Source: CAZTDU01 sp964617355 (GTDB lineage Bacteria; Pseudomonadota; Gammaproteobacteria; Burkholderiales; SG8-39). Taken from it: 26,157 nt of DNA. The stretch's first letter is position 1, and every line of letters begins with the position of its first letter. Positions 1 through 6,683 of the stretch are shown here, one piece after another. Under the pieces are notes generated by a model, which worked only from the letters and a program-made list of their open reading frames with translations, was not told where the DNA came from and did not search any database. A program made the translations under genes and the position numbers. The stretch covers positions 1-26,157 of the forward strand of contig CAZTXP010000018.1 in the NCBI GenBank assembly GCA_964617355.1, in the 5' to 3' direction.

Positions 1-1
1 C

Positions 2-259
2 AGCCGCGAGATGTGCGCGATCCTCTCCGACTACGGCCTGCTCGAGCCGTTCACGATGCAGGCGACGCTCAACTCCGGCGACGCGATGCACCTCACCGGC
101 ATGCACCGCGTCGACGAGAAGAAGCTCGAGCACCTGAACGCGAGCCAGATCAAGAACCTCATGAGGAAGGGCGTGATGGGCCGCATCTACACGCACCTGC
201 TCTCGCTCGACAGCTTTTCCACGCTGCTGGACCGCAAGGCGCGGCGCGCGAAGGCGTAA
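2..259 (+). CDS. SapC family protein, 3' end only
   Basis: The reading frame is open from the left edge (codons for S-R-E precede the first Met at 11), so only the last ~85 residues are present. The pattern L-L-E-P-F-T near the start of the visible part, then a Y/H-R-V-D-E-K-K-L segment and a final Y-T-H-L-L-S-L-D-S-F stretch, matches the C-terminus of SapC-family proteins (Pfam SapC, about 240-260 residues). The family is named after a gene of the Campylobacter fetus S-layer secretion locus and its biochemical role is not established. The gene converges on a type I secretion pair. I recognise the family from the C-terminal pattern only, and the start is outside the window. Confidence 0.72.
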   Translation, partial: SREMCAILSDYGLLEPFTMQATLNSGDAMHLTGMHRVDEKKLEHLNASQIKNLMRKGVMGRIYTHLLSLDSFSTLLDRKARRAKA

Positions 260-287
260 TCCGCCGTAGACCCTTCTTGCCAGGGGA

Positions 288-318
288 GCACGAGGGGAGG
301 CGTAGCCGCCCCTCGTGC
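288..318. terminator. Long hairpin between convergent genes, probable bidirectional terminator
   Basis: GCACGAGGGG (288-297) pairs perfectly with CCCCTCGTGC (309-318). After one A-G mismatch the stem continues as GGC/GCC around a GTA loop (302-304). It lies in the 66-nt gap between the convergent SapC and hlyD-like genes, where a shared terminator is expected. There is no T-tract, so intrinsic termination is not certain. Fourteen bases of its left side (284-297) recur at 5398-5411, so it may instead be a copy of a dispersed palindromic element. Confidence 0.6.
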
Positions 319-325
319 CGACTGA

Positions 326-1687
326 TCAGCGCTCGCGGCCCGCTTCCCGGGCCGCCTTCTGCACCGGCGACAAGAGGTACTCGAGCACGCTGCGGTCGGG
401 CATCAGGATCTCCGCGGTGACCTGCATGCCGGGCAGGATCGCGTGCTTCGCGCCCGCCTCGCGCAACTCGTTGGACGTGAGTTCCACCATCGCCCGGTAC
501 GCCGCCGACGGCGGCGCGGGCCCGCGCTCCGGCGCCGGGCGCTCGCTCGAATCGGCCGAGATGCGCAGCACGCGGCCGTCGAGCATGCCGTGCTTCTGGA
601 AAGGATACGCGGCGAACTTGATCTTCGCAGGCTGGCCGGCGCGCACGAAGCCGGCGTCCTGGTTGCGCAGCCACACCTCGGCGAGCAGCCGCTCGTCGGC
701 CGGCACCAGCGTCATCAGCACCGTGCCCGGCGCGAGTACGCTGCCGCGCGTGTGCGTCGCGAGGTCCTTGATGATGCCGTCGGCCGGGGCGCGCAGTTCG
801 GCGGCACGCGCGCGGACGGCGAGCTTCTCCGCATCCTCGGCAAGCCTGGCGAGGCGCGCCTCGGTCTCGACGCGCTCGCCCTGCAGTTGCGCGCGATAGT
901 TGGCGGCCAGCTGCGCCATGCGGCGCTCCGCCTGGTCGATCGCCGCTCGCGCCGCCTCGACCTTGTGCTCCTGCGCGCGCACGTCCTGCTCGGCCTCGAT
1001 GCGCTCGCGCGTGCGCTGCTGGCGCATCAGCTTGCCGGCGAAGCCCTCGCTGGCGAGGCGCTCGAACGCTTGCTCCTGCTCGCGCAGGTGCGGCAGCGCC
1101 GCGGCGAGCTTTTCGCGCGTCTCGGCGGCGGCCTGCATCTCGCGCCGCGAGCGGGCGACTACCGCGCGCTCCTCGGCGAGGCTGTTCTCATGGGCGCGCA
1201 CGCGCGCATCTCGCTGCGCGTCGACCTGCGCGTGCAACGCGGGCGGATCTTCGGCGAGGCGCTCGAGCGGGCGCCCTTCCAGCTCGGCGTCCACGCGCCG
1301 CAGTTGCAGGCGCTTCAATGCGACCTCGGCCGCCGTCGAGCGCGCGTCGGCCTGCGCCGCCTGCGTGTCCATGCGCGCGAGCACCTGGCCCTCGCGCACC
1401 CGATCCCCCTCGCGCACGAGGATCGCCTCGACCACGCCGCCCTCCACCGGCTGCACGATGCGCAGCTGCGACGCCGGAACGATGCGCCCGTCGGCGCTCG
1501 CGACGACGTCGAGCCTTCCGAGCACGGCCCACGCGGCGAGCGCAGCGACCATCGCGAACACGAGCCACAGCACGCGCTGGGGCATGGGCGACAGCGGCTG
1601 CAGGCCGACCGAGAGTTCCAGCGGGCCGGGCTCGCGCGCTACCGGCGGCGCGGCGCGCGTCACGGCGACGGGCGTCGCGCTACGCAC
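326..1687 (-). CDS. HlyD family type I secretion periplasmic adaptor
   Basis: Membrane-fusion subunit of a type I secretion system. It bridges the inner-membrane ABC exporter to a TolC-like outer-membrane channel. The 453-residue product has a short cytoplasmic N-terminus, one membrane helix at about residues 38-58, a lipoyl-like half (S-A-D-G-R-I-V-P, then V-E-G-G-V-V-E-A-I-L-V-R-E-G-D), a long Ala/Glu/Arg-rich coiled coil at about 110-290, the second lipoyl half (A-P-A-D-G-I-I-K-D-L), and a C-terminal beta domain with the HlyD-like P-G-M-Q-V-T-A-E-I. Its GTG start overlaps the end of the ABC transporter gene by 8 nt (1680-1687), so the two are co-translated. No outer-membrane channel gene or secreted substrate is in the window. 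Length is normal for the family. Confidence 0.92.
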   Translation of the reverse strand: MRSATPVAVTRAAPPVAREPGPLELSVGLQPLSPMPQRVLWLVFAMVAALAAWAVLGRLDVVASADGRIVPASQLRIVQPVEGGVVEAILVREGDRVREGQVLARMDTQAAQADARSTAAEVALKRLQLRRVDAELEGRPLERLAEDPPALHAQVDAQRDARVRAHENSLAEERAVVARSRREMQAAAETREKLAAALPHLREQEQAFERLASEGFAGKLMRQQRTRERIEAEQDVRAQEHKVEAARAAIDQAERRMAQLAANYRAQLQGERVETEARLARLAEDAEKLAVRARAAELRAPADGIIKDLATHTRGSVLAPGTVLMTLVPADERLLAEVWLRNQDAGFVRAGQPAKIKFAAYPFQKHGMLDGRVLRISADSSERPAPERGPAPPSAAYRAMVELTSNELREAGAKHAILPGMQVTAEILMPDRSVLEYLLSPVQKAAREAGRER

Positions 1688-3749
1688 GGGCCGGAGGCAT
1701 GCCGCCGTCGAGGCGCGTGATGGCGTCCACCGCGAGCCCGTCGGGGATGTGGTGCGCGATGAAGATCATGGTGACGCGCCCTCGCAGCCCGTTCACGGTG
1801 CGCGCGAAGGCCTCGGCCGTCTCGCGGTCCAGGTTCGCGGTCGCCTCGTCGAAGACGAGGATGCGCGGGCGCTTGAGCAGCGCCCGCGCGATCGCGATGC
1901 GCTGCTTCTGGCCGCCCGAGAGGCCCGCGCCGTGCTCGCCGACGGGCGTGTGGTAGCCCTGCGGCAGGCGGTCGATGAATTCGTGGATTTCCGCCGCGCG
2001 GCAGGCCTCGACGATCTCGTCGAAGGTGGCGTGCGGCTGCGCGAGCGCGAGGTTCTCCCACACGGTCCCCGAGAAGAGGCGCGTCTCCTGCGGCACGACG
2101 CCGAACTGCACGCGCAGTTCGTTGACGCCGAGGTTCCGGATGTCGTGGCCATCGATCCGGATCGCCCCTCGCTCCGCGGGATAGAAACCCTGCAGCAACC
2201 GCGCCAGCGTGCTCTTGCCGCTGCCCGAGGGACCGACCAGCGCGGCGCAGGCGCCCGCGTCCAGGCGCAGGCTGAATTCCGAGAGCACCGGCGCGCGCTC
2301 GGGGGAATAGCGGAAGGTGACCCGGTCGAATTCGACCGCCCCGGCCCCAGAGGAGGCATGTCGCGGGGCGGGCGCGTGCGCCTCGGTCGGCGCGTCCATG
2401 AGATCGCCCAGCCGATGCACGGCGATCGCGGCCTGCTGGAACTCCTGCCAGAGGCCGGCGAGGCGCATTACGGGTTGCACGAGACGCGACGCGAACATCT
2501 GGAACGCCACCAGCATGCCGATGGTGAAGCCGTCGCCCTGCATCACGAGCAGCGCGCCGCCGCAGAGGATGGCGAGCGCGAGGCCCTGCTCGAGCGCGTT
2601 CGAGCCGACCGCGTAGTGGTTGGCGAGCTGCCGGCTGGCGAAACTCGCGCGCAGGAACTCGCCGAGCTGGCGCGCATAGCGCTCGAGCAGTTGCGGCTCG
2701 AGCTGCAGGCACTTCACCGTCTCCATCGCCGAGACGTACTCGGTGAGGAACGCCTGGTTGCGCGCGCCCGCGTGGAACTGCGCGTCCAGCCGCTTGCGCA
2801 GCAGCGGCGTCACGCCCGCCGCGCCGAGCGCGAGCACCGCGATCGCACCGGCGGCGAGCAGCGCCAGCGGCACGCTGTACCAGAGCATCGCGGCGAGGAA
2901 GAGCACCGCGAAGGGCAGGTCGAGCAGCACGGCGGCGGCCGCGCTGGTGAGGAACGCGCGTATCGCCTCGATGCCCTGCAGCCGCGCGACCAGCGTGCCG
3001 GTCGGCCGCTGCTCGAAGTAGCGCGGCGGCAGGCGCAGCAGGTGCTCGAAGACACGCAGGCCGAGCACCGCGTCGATGCGGTTTCCCGCATGCAGCACCA
3101 GCGCCTGCCGCGCCCACCCGAGCGCGGCGCCGAAGGCGACGAAGATCGCCATGACGATCGCCACCGCGACCAGCGTGGCGTGCGTGTGGTGCACCACGAC
3201 CTTGTCGATCACGACCTGCGTGCACAACGGCGTCGCCAGTGCGATGACCTGCAGCACGACCGACGCGAACAGCACGTCTCGCCAAAGCGCGCGATGCCGC
3301 GCCAGTTCGGGCAGGAACCAACCCAGCCCGAAGCGGGCGCCGACCACGCCCGGCTCGCCCTTCGGCGCGGCTTCTGCGACCTCGCCCTCCCAGATGTGCT
3401 CGCCATAGCGGCGCAGGAATTCCTGCCGCGGCACGGAAGCGGGCTCCGCATCACGCGTCGCCACGAGGCAGGCGTCGGCGTTCATCGCGAGCACCACGGC
3501 CAGCCGGCGCGACGTGCCTTCGGCGGCCACGGCAACCGCAGGGCAGCGCAGCGGCGCGGAACCCGCGATCGGGTACCGCTCGAGGCGCAGGCCCAGCGCG
3601 CCGGCGGCACGCAGCAGGGTGGACGTGCTGGTCGGCGGCGGAAACTGCTGCAGGAAGAGGCGCGGCTCGAACGCGACCTGGCGCGCCCTGCAAAGCGCCG
3701 CCATTGCCCAGACGAGGTCAGCGGTATCGACAGGTACGATGGCGTCCAT
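1680..3749 (-). CDS. Type I secretion ABC exporter, HlyB-like, with inactive C39-like N-domain
   Basis: Inner-membrane ATP-binding exporter of 689 residues (HlyB is about 707). Residues ~1-125 form a C39-peptidase-like domain without the catalytic C-G motif. Cys20 (A-A-L-C-R-A-R) is not in the right context, so it should bind substrate rather than cleave a leader, as in HlyB. Residues ~150-430 are the transmembrane domain (T-Q-V-V-I-D-K-V-V-V-H is typical of this class). The nucleotide-binding domain shows Walker A G-P-S-G-S-G-K-S-T (~505), signature L-S-G-G-Q-K-Q-R (~609), Walker B I-L-V-F-D-E-A (~630) and the H-loop His in I-A-H-H (~664). The ATG at 3749 gives a complete N-domain. It is upstream of, and overlaps, the HlyD-like gene. 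The missing peptidase site argues for an RTX-type or other leaderless cargo encoded elsewhere. Confidence 0.93.
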   Translation of the reverse strand: MDAIVPVDTADLVWAMAALCRARQVAFEPRLFLQQFPPPTSTSTLLRAAGALGLRLERYPIAGSAPLRCPAVAVAAEGTSRRLAVVLAMNADACLVATRDAEPASVPRQEFLRRYGEHIWEGEVAEAAPKGEPGVVGARFGLGWFLPELARHRALWRDVLFASVVLQVIALATPLCTQVVIDKVVVHHTHATLVAVAIVMAIFVAFGAALGWARQALVLHAGNRIDAVLGLRVFEHLLRLPPRYFEQRPTGTLVARLQGIEAIRAFLTSAAAAVLLDLPFAVLFLAAMLWYSVPLALLAAGAIAVLALGAAGVTPLLRKRLDAQFHAGARNQAFLTEYVSAMETVKCLQLEPQLLERYARQLGEFLRASFASRQLANHYAVGSNALEQGLALAILCGGALLVMQGDGFTIGMLVAFQMFASRLVQPVMRLAGLWQEFQQAAIAVHRLGDLMDAPTEAHAPAPRHASSGAGAVEFDRVTFRYSPERAPVLSEFSLRLDAGACAALVGPSGSGKSTLARLLQGFYPAERGAIRIDGHDIRNLGVNELRVQFGVVPQETRLFSGTVWENLALAQPHATFDEIVEACRAAEIHEFIDRLPQGYHTPVGEHGAGLSGGQKQRIAIARALLKRPRILVFDEATANLDRETAEAFARTVNGLRGRVTMIFIAHHIPDGLAVDAITRLDGGMPPARA

Positions 3750-3804
3750 GGCCGATTCGGGGATCGCGACGGCGATCGGTTTGTCTCGGTGTCCGATTTC
3801 GGCC

Positions 3805-3834
3805 AGAATGAGCCGCAGGCTGCAGCAGAGTCAA
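3805..3834 (-). promoter_or_regulatory. Possible promoter of the type I secretion pair
   Basis: On the minus strand a TTGACT (3834-3829) is followed after 18 nt by CATTCT (3810-3805). The first is a good -35 match and the second only a moderate -10 match. It lies about 55 nt upstream of the exporter ATG in the divergent intergenic region. This is pattern-based only. Confidence 0.3.
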
Positions 3835-3852
3835 TCGGGACGCAGCCGGAGC

Positions 3853-3868
3853 GGTGCGAAAACGCACC
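3853..3868. promoter_or_regulatory. Perfect inverted repeat, candidate operator between divergent genes
   Basis: GGTGCG-AAAA-CGCACC is a perfect 6+4+6 palindrome. It lies 13 nt upstream of the TATAAT at 3882-3887, overlapping the expected -35 area of the response-regulator promoter and upstream of the exporter gene. A regulator bound here could affect both directions. The binding protein is unknown. Confidence 0.5.
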
Positions 3869-3881
3869 AAATCCCCTTCTA

Positions 3882-3887
3882 TATAAT
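3882..3887 (+). promoter_or_regulatory. Consensus -10 box for the response regulator gene
   Basis: An exact TATAAT in an AT-rich island within otherwise GC-rich DNA. Transcription would begin near 3893-3895, leaving a leader of roughly 22-24 nt before the GTG at 3917. No good -35 hexamer is visible at 17 nt, which suggests an activator-dependent or otherwise regulated promoter. Confidence 0.6.
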
Positions 3888-3916
3888 TGCAAAGTTGTTT
3901 CAGAGGCGGGGCGAAG

Positions 3917-4621
3917 GTGCGCATAGCCATACTCGAAGACGATCCCGACCAGCTGGCGCTGCTGCAGCGCATGCTGGCCGACGACGGGCACGACATCCAT
4001 GGCTTCACCAGCGGCCGCGAAACGACCAAGAACGCTTCGCGCGAGAGCTACGACCTCTTCGTCCTCGACTGGCAGGTGCCCGACCTCGCGGGGCCCGAGG
4101 TGCTGAAGTGGATCCGCGAGCACCTGTCGAAGACCGTGCCGGTGCTCTTCGTCACCGTGCGCGACTCCGAATCCGACATCGTGCATGCGCTGGAATCCGG
4201 CGCCGACGACTACATGATCAAGCCGGTCCGCCGGCAGGAACTGCTCGCTCGGGTGCACGCGCTCCTGCGCCGCGCGTATCCGCGCGAGGAGCAGACGTTG
4301 CTGTCGTTCCCGCCGTTCGAGATCGACACGCAGCGCGGCGAGATCCGCCGCGAAGGCAAGGCGATCGAGCTCACGCCCAAGGAATTCGACCTCGCGGCGG
4401 TGCTGTTCCGCAACGTCGGGCGCCTGATGTCGCGCGGCCACCTGCAGGAACTGGTCTGGGGCCGCAGCGGGGACCTCGTCACGCGCACCGTCGACACCCA
4501 CGTCAGCCAGGTGCGCAAGAAGCTCGACCTGCGCCCAGAGTCGGGCTATCGCGTGGTGCCGATCTACAACTACGGCTACCGGCTGGAGCAGCTCGGCGGC
4601 ACGTCCGCGACGGCCGCCTGA
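3917..4621 (+). CDS. OmpR/PhoB-type response regulator transcription factor
   Basis: DNA-binding response regulator of 234 residues from the GTG at 3917. The receiver domain has the acidic pair Asp8/Asp9, phospho-acceptor Asp51 (V-L-D-W-Q-V-P-D), the V-T-V-R switch region and Lys in M-I-K-P. The C-terminal winged helix has L-T-P-K-E-F-D-L and the recognition part V-D-T-H-V-S-Q-V-R-K-K-L, ending in Y-G-Y-R-L. A TTG at 3887 in the same frame is rejected because it lies on the -10 box; the GTG has a purine-rich GGGGCGAAG just before it. No histidine kinase gene is nearby, so the regulator is an orphan here. It is divergent from the type I secretion genes, which makes them plausible targets. Loss of that link would not affect the family call. 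Confidence 0.93.
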   Translation: MRIAILEDDPDQLALLQRMLADDGHDIHGFTSGRETTKNASRESYDLFVLDWQVPDLAGPEVLKWIREHLSKTVPVLFVTVRDSESDIVHALESGADDYMIKPVRRQELLARVHALLRRAYPREEQTLLSFPPFEIDTQRGEIRREGKAIELTPKEFDLAAVLFRNVGRLMSRGHLQELVWGRSGDLVTRTVDTHVSQVRKKLDLRPESGYRVVPIYNYGYRLEQLGGTSATAA

Positions 4622-4624
4622 GGC

Positions 4625-5335
4625 ATGGCCGCGGCGGCGCCGGTCGCCTTCTTCCCGGGGCTGCTCTGCGACGAGCGCCTGTGGGCCTCGCAAGTTTCCG
4701 CGCTGGGCGCGCGAGTGCAGCCGTGGATCGCGGGATTCCGCAACGACGACTCGATCGCCGCCATGGCGCGTCGCGCCCTCGCCGAGTGCCCCTTCGAGCG
4801 GTTTTCGCTTGCCGCGTTGTCGATGGGCGGCTACGTCGCCATGGAAGTGATGCGGCTGGCGCCGGATCGCGTCGAGCGGCTGGCGCTCCTGGACACGCAG
4901 GCCCGGGCCGAATCCCCCGACGCGCGCGAGCGGCGCCTTGCGCTGATGCGCCTTGGCGAGGAGGATCGCCTCGCCGACGTGAGCGAGCGGCTGATGCCGC
5001 TGCTGCTGCACGCATCGAAGCTGTCGGACGCGAAGCTCACCGGGCTGTGCCGCGACATGGCGCTGTCGACCGGAAGGGATGCGTTCCTGCGCCAGCAGAA
5101 GGCGATCATGGAACGACAGGACTCACGCAACTCGATCGCGGCGATCCGCTGCCCGACGCTCGTGCTCTGCGGCGACAACGACCTGCTCACGCCGGTCGAC
5201 CGGCACGAGGAAATCGCCGCGGCGATCCCGGGCGCGAAGCTGGTGAAGATCCCTTCCTGCGGCCACATGGCGCCGATCGAGAAGCCGGCGGCTGTCACCG
5301 GCGCCCTGGAGAGTTGGCTAGGGTTTTCGTCGTAG
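4625..5335 (+). CDS. Alpha/beta hydrolase
   Basis: Cytoplasmic alpha/beta-hydrolase-fold protein of 236 residues without a signal peptide. The visible catalytic triad is Ser66 in the nucleophile elbow L-S-M-G-G, Asp186 in G-D-N-D-L-L-T-P, and His214 in C-G-H-M-A-P-I-E-K-P. The oxyanion-side motif F-F-P-G-L-L-C-D is at residues 9-16. The ATG lies 3 nt after the response regulator stop, so both are probably on one transcript. The last ~50 residues resemble small esterase/lipase and haloperoxidase-like members (P-T-L-V-L-C-G-D). The substrate cannot be named. It may be a housekeeping esterase that simply shares the operon. Confidence 0.85.
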   Translation: MAAAAPVAFFPGLLCDERLWASQVSALGARVQPWIAGFRNDDSIAAMARRALAECPFERFSLAALSMGGYVAMEVMRLAPDRVERLALLDTQARAESPDARERRLALMRLGEEDRLADVSERLMPLLLHASKLSDAKLTGLCRDMALSTGRDAFLRQQKAIMERQDSRNSIAAIRCPTLVLCGDNDLLTPVDRHEEIAAAIPGAKLVKIPSCGHMAPIEKPAAVTGALESWLGFSS

Positions 5336-5340
5336 CCCCG

Positions 5341-5518
5341 GGGCGCAAGACAACTTCGCGCCCAGCGACCGGCCGAAGGCCGGACCACACATTGCGAGGG
5401 AGCACGAGGGGCGGCGGAACGCCCCTCGTACCGAGAGGCGCGGTCCCGCTCCGGCTTGTGGGCGCGGAGCGGGACGTAACCCCGTCGCGGATAGGAGGAG
5501 GAGGAGGACCGCGACGGG
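5341..5518. repeat. Cluster of five consecutive stem-loops in a gene-free stretch
   Basis: The 333-nt gap between the hydrolase and the LysR gene holds five back-to-back inverted repeats: 5341-5363 (GGGCGC with GCGCCC, inner AAG/CTT with one bulge), 5369-5383 (CCGGCC-GAA-GGCCGG), 5404-5429 (ACGAGGGGCG, 6-nt loop, CGCCCCTCGT), 5443-5475 (GTCCCGCTCCG, 11-nt loop, CGGAGCGGGAC) and 5481-5518 (CCCGTCGCGG, 18-nt loop of GGA repeats, CCGCGACGGG). The first may terminate the response regulator/hydrolase transcript. The whole could be a structured RNA or a composite palindromic repeat. No credible protein-coding frame is seen in it. Confidence 0.6.
5404..5429. terminator. 10-bp perfect hairpin, second copy of the 288-318 palindrome core
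   Basis: ACGAGGGGCG and CGCCCCTCGT pair perfectly around loop GCGGAA. The left flank plus arm GGGAGCACGAGGGG (5398-5411) is identical to 284-297. It is located downstream of the hydrolase, as expected for a terminator, but has no T-tract. Confidence 0.45.
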
Positions 5519-5618
5519 CAGCGTTCTTGAATCCTTGGGTTGTGTCTTGCTGTCCTGCTTACGACCTTGCTTGCTTACACAACCGATGTTGCGATGCATC
5601 ATACCAACCGCTGCCAGC

Positions 5619-5669
5619 CGCAACAATAACGATAGCAATCAAAAGTCCTTTGCTATAATCGCAACAATA
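5619..5669 (+). promoter_or_regulatory. LysR gene promoter with inverted repeat and flanking direct repeats
   Basis: An extended -10, TGC-TATAAT, is at 5651-5659, only 9 nt before the ATG at 5669, so the mRNA would be leaderless or nearly so. The inverted repeat ATAGCAA (5632-5638) N11 TTGCTAT (5650-5656) overlaps the -10 and has LysR-box-like geometry, which suggests autoregulation. A direct repeat CGCAACAATA occurs at 5619-5628 and 5660-5669, with 41-nt periodicity (about four helical turns). Sequence positions are direct observation; the regulatory reading is inference. Confidence 0.6.
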
Positions 5670-6646
5670 TGAGCGAACGGCTGCAACACATGAGCGTGTT
5701 CGCCCGGGTCGTCGCCGCCGGCAGCTTTTCGGCGGCCGCCAAGGACCTCGGCGTGTCCACCGCCGTGGTCAGCCGACGCGTCGCGGCGCTCGAATCCCGG
5801 CTCGGCGTGCGCCTGCTGCACCGGACCACGCGCAGGGTCGCGCTGACCGACGAAGGCGCGCACTTTCACGAATCCGTGCTGCGCATCCTGCGCGAGATCG
5901 AGGAAGCCGAGGCGGAAGCCTCCGCCGGCAGCGCCGAACCCCGCGGCGTGCTGAAGGTGTCCATGCCGGCCTCGTTCGGCCATCGCCACATCGCGCCGCT
6001 GGTGCCGAAGTTCGCGCGCCGGTTCCCGAAGGTCGAGCTCGCGCTGCAGCTCTCGGACCAACCGGTGGACATCGTCAAGGAAGGCTTCGACCTCGCGATC
6101 CGCATCGCCGAGCTGACCGATTCCTCGCTCGCCGCGCGCAAGCTCGCGCCGAACCGCCGCGTGATCTGCGCGAGTCCCGAGTACCTGAAGCGCCACGGCG
6201 CGCCGCGCACGCCCGCGGACCTCGAGCACCACAACTGCCTCGTGCCGAGCTGGGAGCACGACTTCACGTCGACCTGGGACTACGCCGAACCCTCGGGCAA
6301 GCGCGGCGAGGTGCGCGTGCGCGGCCATTACGCCTGCGACAACTGGGAGGTGCTGCGCGACTGGGCGCTCGCGGGCCTGGGCATCGCGCTGAAGTCGACC
6401 TGGGACGTGCGCGACCACCTCGAGGACGGCTCCCTCGTGCCGGTGCTGCGCGAGTACACCTTCGGCAGCGACGTCGCGATCTACGCGGTCTACCCGCACC
6501 GCCGCCACCTGCCGGCGAAGACGCGCGTGTTCATCGACTTCCTCGCCGACTCGTTCGGCCCCGAGCCATACTGGGATCGCCCCGCGCGAGACGGGGATCG
6601 CCCTGCGCGCGATGGGGATCGCCCCGCCACCCGCCGCGCGGCCTGA
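5669..6646 (+). CDS. LysR family transcriptional regulator
   Basis: LysR-type regulator of 325 residues. The N-terminal winged HTH (residues ~1-60) has F-A-R-V-V-A-A-G-S-F-S-A-A-A-K-D-L-G and the conserved L-H-R-T-T-R-R-V-A-L-T-D-E-G. The effector-binding domain begins around residue 90 with G-V-L-K-V-S-M-P and contains the usual D-L-A-I-R. This form resembles the large CrgA/DsdC-like group of proteobacterial LysR proteins. The last ~25 residues are an unusual tail made of a repeated D-R-P-A-R-D-G unit (see 6573-6635). The gene is not divergent from a target, as many LysR genes are, but is followed 37 nt later by the indolepyruvate oxidoreductase in the same direction, which it may control together with itself. 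Confidence 0.93.
   Translation: MSERLQHMSVFARVVAAGSFSAAAKDLGVSTAVVSRRVAALESRLGVRLLHRTTRRVALTDEGAHFHESVLRILREIEEAEAEASAGSAEPRGVLKVSMPASFGHRHIAPLVPKFARRFPKVELALQLSDQPVDIVKEGFDLAIRIAELTDSSLAARKLAPNRRVICASPEYLKRHGAPRTPADLEHHNCLVPSWEHDFTSTWDYAEPSGKRGEVRVRGHYACDNWEVLRDWALAGLGIALKSTWDVRDHLEDGSLVPVLREYTFGSDVAIYAVYPHRRHLPAKTRVFIDFLADSFGPEPYWDRPARDGDRPARDGDRPATRRAA
6573..6635 (+). repeat. 21-bp tandem repeat, about 2.6 copies, at the 3' end of the LysR gene
   Basis: Units begin with GGGATCGCC at 6573, 6594 and 6615. The first two are 21 nt long and differ at only a few positions; the third diverges after about 13 nt. The period is a multiple of three, so the repeats encode D-R-P-A-R-D-G twice and then D-R-P-A-T. 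This looks like recent tandem duplication or slippage extending the C-terminus. Confidence 0.8.
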
Positions 6647-6664
6647 TCCATGCTGAAATAGCGT

Positions 6665-6676
6665 CCTCTCCGGAGG
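6665..6676 (+). promoter_or_regulatory. Ribosome binding site of the oxidoreductase gene, inside a small palindrome
   Basis: GGAGG at 6672-6676 lies 7 nt before the ATG at 6684 and fixes this start. CCTC (6665-6668) can pair with GAGG (6673-6676) around TCCG, so the Shine-Dalgarno could be partly hidden in a weak hairpin. Confidence 0.55.
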
Positions 6677-6683
6677 CACGCCG

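Noticed and set aside
3887..3916. TTG at 3887 as the response regulator start
   Set aside because: It overlaps the last base of the TATAAT box, so it would precede the transcription start; the receiver domain begins normally from the GTG at 3917.
900..3926. Plus-strand 1008-codon open frame opposite the secretion genes
   Set aside because: It lies opposite clear HlyD and HlyB coding sequence and has Arg/Ser/Ala-biased composition with no domain.
5491..5508. GGA repeat as a coding or microsatellite feature, or as a Shine-Dalgarno for a nearby gene
   Set aside because: No start codon with a supported open frame follows at suitable distance; it is better explained as the loop of a 10-bp hairpin.
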